Positions 6,891-12,412 of a stretch of DNA of 12,412 bases are shown in pieces. Source of the DNA: Lachnospiraceae bacterium (lineage in GTDB: Bacteria; Bacillota; Clostridia; Lachnospirales; Lachnospiraceae); assembly GCA_009774235.1 (NCBI GenBank), contig VSNJ01000126.1, forward strand, positions 1 through 12,412, given 5' to 3'. Made by a program: the position numbers and the translations under genes. Each line of letters opens with the position of its first letter. Within the stretch, counting starts at the first letter, position 1. The notes beneath the pieces are model-generated. The model saw only the letters and a list, made by a program, of their open reading frames with translations, did not search any database and was not told the DNA's origin.

Positions 6891-7586
6891 CTATTCATTA
6901 TTATCTGTAACTTTTACAGGTGTTATTACAATTTTGCCTGCTTCTATGCCAGTTTTGCGTCTTACAATATCTTCTATCTGTGCAATCTGCTGTTCAGTAA
7001 GCCCGTTAGAATCAACTACAACATCAGCATTGCCATCATTTATGCTTACAATAGCATTCTGGAAGCCCTTTGCCTGTAACATAAGTTCTGCGGCATTTTC
7101 TTTTTCAGAATTTTTAGTAATATTAGCAACCTGTTTTATTGCTGGTTTCTTATCAGCAGACGCAATAGATTTATTATTAACTATATTCATAAGTGTTTCT
7201 TTATTCTTAGCACGTGTCTGTTCCCTGGTAAGCTTTGCTGATGCAAAATAATCTGCCCCTATTGTATTTGAAACCATTACAGCTTCTCCTGGGTTTTCTT
7301 CTGATGCAACTACCTCTCCAGTATCAGAAACTACATAGTCATCATTGCCTATATCCTCTGCTGAAATATCTGTTTTAGTATTTTCCCCGTCTGCAACTGT
7401 TTCTACAGACCCATCACTGGTATCTTTCTTCTCCCCAGCAGTATCACTTCCCGCAGTATTTTTGCTGCTTTTAGTAAGCCCGCTTGTGCTTATTTCCTGG
7501 CCAGTAAAATTCAGGTAGCCTGCTACAATTATCATTACAGCAAGTGCAGTAACTATAATCTGGTTTTTGTGTGACGTTTTTTTCAT
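6891..7586 (-). CDS. spoIIIAH: Stage III sporulation protein AH, channel ring protein
   Basis: Mother-cell membrane protein whose extracellular domain binds forespore SpoIIQ across the intermembrane space, forming the wall of the feeding-tube channel. It resembles the ring-building YscJ/FliF proteins of secretion systems. The 231 residues have a basic start, one membrane segment (about 10-26), then a long hydrophilic linker rich in Ser, Thr, Asp, Glu and Gly (about 27-108). The conserved domain follows, from YFASAKLTREQTRAKNKETL (113-132) through AAELMLQAKGFQNAIVSINDGNADVVV (165-191) to LTEQQIAQIEDIVRRKTGIEAGKIVITPV (196-224). Length is near the usual 200-230. ATG 7586 has AAGGA 10 bases upstream. 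It is the last gene of the spoIIIA operon; no terminator-like hairpin follows, only the sigma-A promoter of the next operon. Confidence 0.96.
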   Translation of the reverse strand: MKKTSHKNQIIVTALAVMIIVAGYLNFTGQEISTSGLTKSSKNTAGSDTAGEKKDTSDGSVETVADGENTKTDISAEDIGNDDYVVSDTGEVVASEENPGEAVMVSNTIGADYFASAKLTREQTRAKNKETLMNIVNNKSIASADKKPAIKQVANITKNSEKENAAELMLQAKGFQNAIVSINDGNADVVVDSNGLTEQQIAQIEDIVRRKTGIEAGKIVITPVKVTDNNE

Positions 7587-7609
7587 TTCATTAATATCCT
7601 TTCTTTGTA

Positions 7610-8257
7610 TTATTCCATCTTCATTACTTTGATTTTATGAGGTTCGATTGAAAATAATGCCACAACAGCATCAATTATTTCACTATCTTTTTTTCCACTG
7701 CCTGCACCCTCTGCAACTACTGCAACTCCCTCTATCTTAGGTGAATTTACCTGTACAACATAAGGATATTCATTGCCTTCTGATGAAATTATTACATTTT
7801 CACTTTTTAAAATATATTCTTCCTGCTGCCTGCTGCCACCGTTACTGTCCTGTTCATCTGTGCTGCTTTCTGTATTGTCAGTATCCTGTAATGTCATGCG
7901 TTCTTCAGATGATGCAAGTGTAATCATAACCTTTACTTTGCCTATACCCTCCACCTGTCCTAATATTCTTTCCAGCTTGCCTTCTTCTCTTGATGCATAT
8001 TCTGCCATTGCATTTAAAGCAGCAGATTCACTAGAATAATTATAAGAACCATTTATATTATTATCCCCTCCGCCAGGTGTATAAACATCATCTTCATAAA
8101 CATCATTATTCCCTTTTTTATCAGTAACAGACGCTACAACAAGCACAATTCCTGCAATTATAATTAACAAAATGCGTGGAAGCCCTATTTTTTGTATTAT
8201 CTGGCTTCTATCCTCCACAAATTCTTTAAAATTCTTTCCATCCCACTTTATTCCCAT
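7610..8257 (-). CDS. spoIIIAG: Stage III sporulation protein AG, channel ring protein
   Basis: Ring-forming component of the SpoIIIA-SpoIIQ complex; in B. subtilis it makes a large ring in the space between mother cell and forespore. The 215 residues have a cytosolic N-terminus (about 1-26), one membrane segment LPRILLIIIAGIVLVVASV (26-44), an Asp/Asn/Gly-rich spacer (about 48-75), then the RBM-like domain: EYASREEGKLERILGQVEGIGKVKVMITLASSEERM (86-121), an inserted polar Ser/Asp/Gln/Gly loop (about 123-145), and VVQVNSPKIEGVAVVAEGAG...IIDAVVALFSIEPHKIKVMKM (167-214). The inserted loop corresponds to the beta-rich insertion known in this family. ATG 8257 overlaps the end of spoIIIAF by 10 bases. 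AAGGAGG lies 13 bases upstream, a long spacing, so reinitiation after spoIIIAF is likely. spoIIIAH follows after 23 bases. Confidence 0.96.
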   Translation of the reverse strand: MGIKWDGKNFKEFVEDRSQIIQKIGLPRILLIIIAGIVLVVASVTDKKGNNDVYEDDVYTPGGGDNNINGSYNYSSESAALNAMAEYASREEGKLERILGQVEGIGKVKVMITLASSEERMTLQDTDNTESSTDEQDSNGGSRQQEEYILKSENVIISSEGNEYPYVVQVNSPKIEGVAVVAEGAGSGKKDSEIIDAVVALFSIEPHKIKVMKME

Positions 8258-8892
8258 ATATTTATTGCTGCCTCCTTTATAAGAAAATAGCTGCTTATAT
8301 CATTCTTTAGCATTTTTATATTTTTACCTTCTGCCTTCCTAATACCACCTATATTACTACTGGCTTCTTCACTTTCCCCCACTTTTCCCTCCTCTCCGGA
8401 CATCACATTCACAGCTTCCACATCAACTCTTATATCTATATCCCCATCTGCTGCTTTATCTTCTTTTCCCTCACTCCCGTTATTTCCTGTAATACTAATA
8501 TCCACTGATACAATCTGTATAGAACTGCTTTTTTCATCAATACCAATATCAATATCTTTAATATTTACATTTCTTTTCTGTGCAAGGTTTTTTATCTGCT
8601 CCTTAATATTTTCTTTACACTCTTCCTTTATTATTTCCTCAAACATCCCATCTGCTACTTTAAGTTCATCATTTATCCCTTCCAGGTTAAAGTTGAAAAT
8701 CTCTTCTTCAAGCCTGCTATACCAGCTTTTGTCCCCAGACAGGAAATTTATAAGCGGGCTAACCATAAGAAGTATAAGTACCAGCCCGCTGAAGAATTTA
8801 AAATATATCCTGAAACTTTGATTATTGACCAGGCTTTTCATTAATGTTACAGCCAATGTAAATATAAGTACACTTTTAATAAACCCTGCCAT
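8248..8892 (-). CDS. spoIIIAF: Stage III sporulation protein AF
   Basis: Inner-membrane subunit of the SpoIIIA channel with a periplasm-side domain similar in fold to the ring-building motif. The 214 residues start with two membrane helices (about 4-22 and 32-50, including SGLVLILLMVSPLINFL), then a helical and beta domain (EEEIFNFNLEGINDELKVADGMFEEIIKEECKENI at 62-96, INIKDIDIGIDEKSSSIQIVSVDISI near 109-135). A charged, Gly/Glu/Asp-rich stretch (about 136-190) is poorly conserved and probably flexible, and the end is a short ISSYFLIKEAAINIW segment. ATG 8892 has GGGGAGAGG ending 5 bases upstream, overlapping the region just after the spoIIIAE stop. The C-terminus overlaps the start of spoIIIAG. 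Sequence divergence is normal for AF; operon position and the two N-terminal helices make the call secure. Confidence 0.93.
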   Translation of the reverse strand: MAGFIKSVLIFTLAVTLMKSLVNNQSFRIYFKFFSGLVLILLMVSPLINFLSGDKSWYSRLEEEIFNFNLEGINDELKVADGMFEEIIKEECKENIKEQIKNLAQKRNVNIKDIDIGIDEKSSSIQIVSVDISITGNNGSEGKEDKAADGDIDIRVDVEAVNVMSGEEGKVGESEEASSNIGGIRKAEGKNIKMLKNDISSYFLIKEAAINIWE

Positions 8893-8908
8893 AAAAACCT
8901 CTCCCCTG

Positions 8909-9964
8909 TCATGTTGTCATAGCACTTATTAATGCTATTGATATTACAAACATCATGCATCCTGTACCAACTGCATATATCTGCATTTTTACTGCATCTG
9001 TTACAGCATCCAGGCAGTTTACAATCCTTTTGTCTGATACAGGCTGTATAAAAGCAGAAATTATCTGGTATACAAATTTACCTGCAACAAGTTTTACCAG
9101 AGGAATTACACATATAATAATTACTACAATTATCCCTGCTATTCCAACTGCATTTTTAACAAGCTTTCCTGCACATAATACTGTACTTGCAACACTTCCT
9201 ATTGTATTTCCAATGCCAGGTATTGAACTGCCCATCTTTACTATAATTGAATTTTTAGCTTCTGCTGCAACAGGAACTATAAGCCCCTGCACAACATTTA
9301 CCCCCATAATTATACCAAACATTGTCTTAAGCCCTGTACTTACAATATCTTTAATAAGTTTTGCAAGCCTTGAAAATACATCTTCTTCAGAAATCTGGCT
9401 GGCAATCCGCAGAAAAAAGTAAAACTGTACAGCAGGAAGTGCAAATTTTATAACAACATAACTTGTCACGCTCATCATAACAAGTGTAAATTCATAAAAT
9501 ACGCTTCCTGCCATACTTCCATTGGTAAATGCAATACATGTAAAATATGCTGTGGAAAATATTTTTATAAAATCAAATACATTTTCTAATGTTTCTGATG
9601 CAACATTGCACAACTGCGTAAATGATACTGCAAGTATTGAGAAAAACAGCATGTACACCATATAAAAAGCTGTTTCTGCAACTTTCTTACCTTGGAGAAG
9701 TTTTGAAAAATTAGCTATTAAGGCTCCCATAAGGGCTATTATAACCAGATATATGTATATATTTTTTTCCTGGACAATATTATCACGTATACCTTCCAAT
9801 ATATACTTACCTGCTTCTTCAAAGGAAAAAGGGCTTTGTCCGTTTATTATGTTTCCTATATATTCTGAAAAATCAAATGACTGCCCTTTAAGGGTAGAAT
9901 CCATAACCTTTTGTATGTCATCACTTGATATTTCCTGCATAATGCTATCAGTAATACTATCCAT
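8909..9964 (-). CDS. spoIIIAE: Stage III sporulation protein AE, polytopic membrane protein without an N-terminal signal sequence
   Basis: Polytopic membrane subunit of the spoIIIA channel, essential for engulfed-forespore gene expression in B. subtilis. The 351 residues begin with about 67 hydrophilic residues (MDSITDSIMQEISSDD...), followed by membrane segments near 68-86, 99-120, 134-148, 152-187, 212-235, 272-295 and 331-349. The conserved core includes FSTAYFTCIAFTNGSMAGSVFYEFTL (136-161), the GLKTMFGIIMGVNVVQGLIVPVAAEAK stretch (211-237), GNTIGSVASTVLCAGKLVKNAVGIAG (252-277) and the C-terminal ISAFIQPVSDKRIVNCL (302-318). The B. subtilis protein is close to 400 residues and opens with a hydrophobic signal peptide. 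Here it is absent: ATG 9964 has AAGGAGG 7 bases upstream, an in-frame TAA lies just beyond that, and the 68-base gap after spoIIIAD has no ATG. The N-terminus is therefore probably genuine. Confidence 0.95.
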   Translation of the reverse strand: MDSITDSIMQEISSDDIQKVMDSTLKGQSFDFSEYIGNIINGQSPFSFEEAGKYILEGIRDNIVQEKNIYIYLVIIALMGALIANFSKLLQGKKVAETAFYMVYMLFFSILAVSFTQLCNVASETLENVFDFIKIFSTAYFTCIAFTNGSMAGSVFYEFTLVMMSVTSYVVIKFALPAVQFYFFLRIASQISEEDVFSRLAKLIKDIVSTGLKTMFGIIMGVNVVQGLIVPVAAEAKNSIIVKMGSSIPGIGNTIGSVASTVLCAGKLVKNAVGIAGIIVVIIICVIPLVKLVAGKFVYQIISAFIQPVSDKRIVNCLDAVTDAVKMQIYAVGTGCMMFVISIALISAMTT

Positions 9965-9971
9965 AATCTGG

Positions 9972-9978
9972 CCTCCTT
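9972..9978 (-). promoter_or_regulatory. Strong ribosome binding site fixing the spoIIIAE start
   Basis: AAGGAGG on the minus strand, 7 bases before ATG 9964. An in-frame TAA directly upstream excludes a longer protein with a signal peptide, so this site decides the short N-terminus. Confidence 0.85.
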
Positions 9979-10032
9979 TTTATACAAGATATTTATATTA
10001 TCTGTATGGAACAACAGGGCGTGTCTGGAAAT

Positions 10033-10407
10033 TTAAAATGCTGATATTGTTTGTATAAGTGATTTAATAACAGGTATACTTACAGCAATTATCATAACCT
10101 TTCCAAAAAATTCAATCTGGTTTCCCACTGCACCATATCCTGCATCTTTGCACAAGTTAGAAGAAAATTCTGCAACATATGTAATTCCCACCATTTTGAG
10201 AAGTATATTTATATAAACTGAATTATCACCAAGATAACTTTCTACCATATGTATTACACTAAGTACATCATCAATCTTTGACAAAGCAAGCCCAAGTATA
10301 ATAAGACTGGCAGCAAGTATTACAAGCATTGCAAATTCCTGTTTGTCACTTTTTAAAGACATTGCAAGGAAAATAGCAATTACTCCTATAACAGCAACCT
10401 TTACCAT
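10033..10407 (-). CDS. spoIIIAD: Stage III sporulation protein AD
   Basis: Small polytopic inner-membrane subunit of the SpoIIIA complex, proposed with AB, AC and AE to form the basal export-like platform. From the chosen start it has 124 residues (MVKVAVIGVIAIFLAMSLKS...), close to the usual 125-135. Membrane segments lie near 2-18, 25-44, 63-80 and 103-119, with the conserved SSNLCKDAGYGAVGNQIEFFGKVMIIAVSIPV at 82-113. The frame is open upstream to 10458, which would add 17 polar residues and overlap spoIIIAC. However, ATG 10407 has a textbook GGAGG 6 bases upstream and gives the family N-terminus, so it is preferred. It follows spoIIIAC by 37 bases. Confidence 0.94.
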   Translation of the reverse strand: MVKVAVIGVIAIFLAMSLKSDKQEFAMLVILAASLIILGLALSKIDDVLSVIHMVESYLGDNSVYINILLKMVGITYVAEFSSNLCKDAGYGAVGNQIEFFGKVMIIAVSIPVIKSLIQTISAF

Positions 10408-10413
10408 ATAAAT

Positions 10414-10418
10414 CCTCC
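10414..10418 (-). promoter_or_regulatory. Ribosome binding site selecting the spoIIIAD start at 10407
   Basis: GGAGG on the minus strand, 6 bases before ATG 10407. It rules in favour of the 124-residue protein over the longer frame beginning at 10458. Confidence 0.75.
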
Positions 10419-10444
10419 ATTTTTCCAGGGCATGTTCCCTCTGT

Positions 10445-10642
10445 TCAGCCCATTGCAAACAATCTCTGTATTGTCTCGAATAAATCTTCTATATATGGTA
10501 CTACCCATAAAAGCACAAGTATAAGTCCTGCAAGGCTTACCAGAAATGCCTGCTCATCCCTTCCAGAATGTTTAAGAACCTGTCCAAGTACTGACACCAG
10601 TATTCCAACGGCAGCAATTTTAAAAATAAGATTAATTGTCAT
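10445..10642 (-). CDS. spoIIIAC: Stage III sporulation protein AC
   Basis: Very small integral membrane protein of the SpoIIIA channel, co-operating with SpoIIIAD. The 65 residues (usual length 64-68) are MTINLIFKIAAVGILVSVLG... with two hydrophobic helices (about 3-22 and 33-51) joined by a short polar turn, QVLKHSGRDEQAF, which is the family's conserved loop, and a short amphipathic end, IEDLFETIQRLF. ATG 10642 follows a strong GGAGGAGG at 6 bases. It is 22 bases after spoIIIAB and 37 before spoIIIAD. Confidence 0.95.
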   Translation of the reverse strand: MTINLIFKIAAVGILVSVLGQVLKHSGRDEQAFLVSLAGLILVLLWVVPYIEDLFETIQRLFAMG

Positions 10643-10664
10643 TTTAATCCTCCTCCAGATATAA

Positions 10665-11180
10665 CTACACCAGCAGTACGCTTATAAAAATCCCTGCTGC
10701 CGCCCCAACAGCATGGCATACTTTTGCTTTGCCTTTATATTCGCTTCTTGCAGCTGATATTATACCCTCCAGCCTGTTTTTAAATATTTCAAGCGTATGC
10801 AACTGGCTCTGCCTGTCCAGGCTGCCAGTATTCTTTCCAACTTCCTCTATAAACAGCTTGTCTTCATATAAAAGATACATGGCCCATGTACTGTTATCTA
10901 ACCCATCAAGCCATATACTATACAAATCCCCACCATTATTTTCTAACAGCCTGTTATACATATAAGCCCAGAAACCACCACAGTACCTGCTTCTTACCGC
11001 CAGGCTTCCAAATATTTCCCCAATATCCAATGCAGCATATTCTATCTCACCATATATATACTGCAAAGCCTGTTCAAACTCTTCTAAAATATGTATTCTT
11101 ATAAGGTTTTTTTCTGCAAAATAATGTCCCAGAAGCATTCCTCCTGATACTATAAGCAACACGCCTATAAATTTTATCAC
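10665..11180 (-). CDS. spoIIIAB: Stage III sporulation protein AB
   Basis: Membrane-anchored subunit of the SpoIIIA complex whose helical cytosolic domain resembles type II secretion and type IV pilus platform proteins of the GspF type; it probably works with the SpoIIIAA ATPase. The 171 residues equal the usual length. An N-terminal helix (about 2-20, FIGVLLIVSGGMLLGHYF), then a cytosolic helical part (ILEEFEQALQYIYGEIEYAALDIGEIFGSLA at 31-61, an acidic middle, LHTLEIFKNRLEGIISAARSEYKGKAKVCHAVGAAAGIFISVLLV at about 127-171) ending in a second membrane helix. Translation starts at GTG 11180, sharing GTGA with the TGA stop of spoIIIAA, so the two are coupled; a GGGGTGG stretch lies upstream. 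SpoIIIAC follows after 22 bases. Confidence 0.95.
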   Translation of the reverse strand: MIKFIGVLLIVSGGMLLGHYFAEKNLIRIHILEEFEQALQYIYGEIEYAALDIGEIFGSLAVRSRYCGGFWAYMYNRLLENNGGDLYSIWLDGLDNSTWAMYLLYEDKLFIEEVGKNTGSLDRQSQLHTLEIFKNRLEGIISAARSEYKGKAKVCHAVGAAAGIFISVLLV

Positions 11181-12184
11181 GCACTTACCACCCCATCTGT
11201 AACTATCCTTTCTGGAACTATACAGCCCTGTCTATACAAAACTACGCCTCTTTCATCAAATATATGGCTTACTTTGCCAATTTTACCCGCTTCTAATAAT
11301 ATATATCTTTTAAATGCCTGTTCTTTTACAAGGCTTCCCAGCACAGGCTTGTTCCTTATCTCCCCCATATCAAGCCCATGTACCGTTGCAATTACATGTA
11401 TACCACAATTCATTACATAATTTACTGCACTTGCATCTTTATTAGAACCAATCTCATCTACAGCAATTATCTCTGGCGCCATTGAACGGACAAGCATCAT
11501 CATTCCCTCTGCTTTTGGACAGCCATCAAGTACATCAGAACGGCATCCAAGGTCATTCTGTGGACACCCTTTATAACATGCCCCAAGCTCAGAACGTTCA
11601 TCAACAACACCAACCGTAAAACCACGGTTATAACCATCACCATTAGAAAGTATACGTATCATATCCCGTAATAAAGTAGTTTTTCCACATCTTGGCGGTG
11701 AAATAAGCAATGTATTATAAATACCATTACCATGCCTTATATATTGCATAATTTTTTCACTACATCCTGTTGCCTGGTGTGCTACCCTTATATTCATAAA
11801 TGATATGTTACCCATATTTTTAACTCTCCCATTTTCCCATAATATTTTCCCTGCAACTCCTATCCTGTGGCCTCCTTGTATAGTAATATATCCCTGCCGG
11901 AGCTCTTCCTCAAATGCATACCTTGAATAATTGCTTATATAATCCATAGCTTCCCTTAACTCACTGGCAGAAACATAATATGCCTTTTCTATACTATGCG
12001 TAAGCCCACTGTTTATTCCTAAAAAATATTCACACTTGCCATATATAATTATAAGTGGCCTCCCTGCTCTTAAACGTATCTCCTGTACATCGGATAAATC
12101 CTTAAAAACCTCTGTAAACCTCTTTCTTATTGCAACAGGCAGCACCTGAAGAACTTGTCCTGTATTATCCCTGCCCTTGTCCAT
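11177..12184 (-). CDS. spoIIIAA: Stage III sporulation protein AA, secretion-type ATPase
   Basis: Cytosolic AAA/RecA-type ATPase related to type II and IV secretion ATPases, thought to power assembly of, or transport through, the SpoIIIA-SpoIIQ channel during engulfment. The 335 residues show an N-terminal domain with QEIRLRAGRPL at 34-44 and YAFEEELRQGYITIQGGHRIGVAGK at 89-113, a Walker A loop SPPRCGKTT at 162-170, VGVVDERSELGACYKG at 191-206, CPKAEGMMMLVRSMAPEIIAVDEIG at 222-246 containing Walker B, and THG-type sensor ATVHGLDM at 266-273. Length is slightly above the usual 305-325. ATG 12184 has AAGGAGG 6 bases upstream. Cysteines at 203, 207, 214 and 222 are closely spaced; two replace residues that are usually hydrophobic. 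It is the first gene of the operon and overlaps spoIIIAB by 4 bases. Confidence 0.97.
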   Translation of the reverse strand: MDKGRDNTGQVLQVLPVAIRKRFTEVFKDLSDVQEIRLRAGRPLIIIYGKCEYFLGINSGLTHSIEKAYYVSASELREAMDYISNYSRYAFEEELRQGYITIQGGHRIGVAGKILWENGRVKNMGNISFMNIRVAHQATGCSEKIMQYIRHGNGIYNTLLISPPRCGKTTLLRDMIRILSNGDGYNRGFTVGVVDERSELGACYKGCPQNDLGCRSDVLDGCPKAEGMMMLVRSMAPEIIAVDEIGSNKDASAVNYVMNCGIHVIATVHGLDMGEIRNKPVLGSLVKEQAFKRYILLEAGKIGKVSHIFDERGVVLYRQGCIVPERIVTDGVVSA

Positions 12185-12233
12185 AGCCAGCCTCCTTTTT
12201 GTATTCCATAGTTATATTTATGTCCTTACACCA

Positions 12234-12261
12234 TGTATATGAAAAGAAAACTGGTTTATGC
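12234..12261 (-). promoter_or_regulatory. Candidate sigma-E promoter of the spoIIIA operon
   Basis: The B. subtilis spoIIIA operon is read by mother-cell sigma-E (roughly kmATATT, 13-15 bases, cATAcanT). On the minus strand here GCATAAA (12255-12261) and CATATACA (12234-12241) are 13 bases apart. Shifting the -10 by two bases to TATACATG with a 15-base spacer fits about equally. A second overlapping pair is TCATATA (12236-12242) and CATAAATA (12215-12222), also 13 bases apart. Neither is perfect, so the exact promoter is uncertain, but the 137-base region between the upstream stop and spoIIIAA has no better sigma-A candidate that I could see. Confidence 0.4.
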
Positions 12262-12311
12262 AAACAATTTTCAAACGCATCCTGGTGCAGAATAAATATT
12301 TATATACAAAA

Positions 12312-12332
12312 ATACAAGCTGTCAGCTTGTAT
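12312..12332 (-). terminator. Rho-independent terminator of the gene upstream of spoIIIAA
   Basis: Nine-base inverted repeat (ATACAAGCT at 12312-12320, AGCTTGTAT at 12324-12332) with a 3-base loop. Read on the minus strand it is followed at once by TTTTG, extending the run of T from the stem. On the plus strand the hairpin is followed by mixed A-rich sequence, so it acts in the minus direction. The stem is AT-rich, making it of moderate strength. The stop codon of the upstream gene lies within it. Confidence 0.6.
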
Positions 12333-12412
12333 CAATAAAAATTTCTGATAAATCTTTTGTTTTATATCCTTTTTCATATGCGTCTGCTAATAATTTTCTT
12401 TCTTCATTACTT
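12322..12412 (-). CDS. C-terminal end of an unidentified gene, entering from the right
   Basis: A minus-strand frame open from the right window edge gives 29 residues, SNEERKLLADAYEKGYKTKDLSEIFIDTS, ending at a TGA (12322-12324). The composition is protein-like (a charged helix followed by a short hydrophobic end) and the stop is placed exactly at a terminator hairpin, which supports a real gene end. I do not recognise the family. It is too short to name. It runs in the same direction as spoIIIA but appears to be a separate transcription unit because of the terminator and the promoter region that follow. Confidence 0.6.
   Translation of the reverse strand, partial: SNEERKLLADAYEKGYKTKDLSEIFIDTS

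Noticed and set aside
12261..12276. Direct repeat GTTTG-AAAATT-GTTTG (minus strand) upstream of the spoIIIA promoter as a possible operator.
   Set aside because: Five-base repeats are expected by chance in AT-rich DNA and match no regulator site that I can name.
1..12412. Search for CRISPR arrays, tRNA or rRNA genes, insertion sequences, phage genes, toxin-antitoxin or defence genes, and riboswitches.
   Set aside because: None seen. The window is almost fully covered by conserved minus-strand genes and the only gaps above 80 bases are 6800-6890 and 12185-12321.
1..12412. A previously undescribed biological system.
   Set aside because: Every complete gene belongs to a known sporulation or housekeeping family in a known order; only local peculiarities remain, listed as findings.

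Overview
The window reads as a stretch of chromosome from an anaerobic, spore-forming member of the Clostridia, most likely Lachnospiraceae. It is AT-rich, ATA and AGG codons are frequent, ribosome binding sites are strong (AAGGAGG type), and it carries a complete spoIIIA locus joined to the nusB-xseAB-ispA-dxs-tlyA-nadK block. The family placement is inferred from gene order and composition, not measured. Every convincing gene lies on the minus strand, so the window is best read from high to low coordinates. Coding is dense and no plus-strand gene is supported.

Region 1 (12412 to about 12312): the last 29 codons of an unrecognised gene. Its stop codon sits inside a hairpin followed by a T-run, which looks like its terminator. 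Region 2 (12311 to 12185): a promoter region with sigma-E-like boxes and no gene. Region 3 (12184 to 6891): the full eight-gene operon spoIIIAA-AB-AC-AD-AE-AF-AG-AH. Its products form the mother-cell half of the SpoIIIA-SpoIIQ channel ('feeding tube') between mother cell and forespore, which late forespore gene expression needs: AA is the ATPase, AB/AC/AD/AE/AF are inner-membrane parts, and AG and AH are ring-forming proteins. Region 4 (6890 to 6800): a 90-base gap with a good sigma-A promoter (extended -10 TGGTATAAT). Region 5 (6799 to 1): the housekeeping series asp23/yqhY, nusB, xseA, xseB, ispA, dxs, tlyA and nadK. These genes are packed with small gaps or overlaps, and nadK runs off the left end without its last residues.

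The housekeeping operon mixes rRNA transcription antitermination (NusB), exonuclease VII (XseA/XseB), the first step of MEP isoprenoid synthesis and prenyl chain elongation (Dxs, IspA), an rRNA methyltransferase (TlyA) and NADP supply (NadK). Compared with the well-known Bacillus subtilis order, accB-accC is absent between spoIIIAH and the asp23 gene, folD is absent between nusB and xseA, and nadK follows tlyA. argR, recN, spoIVB and spo0A would be expected beyond the left end.

I see no mobile element, CRISPR array, tRNA, rRNA, riboswitch, prophage or defence system, and no evidence of a new system. The points most worth a second look are the missing signal peptide of SpoIIIAE, two extra cysteines in SpoIIIAA, the loss of accBC beside a retained yqhY, and the lack of a terminator between the sporulation and housekeeping operons.
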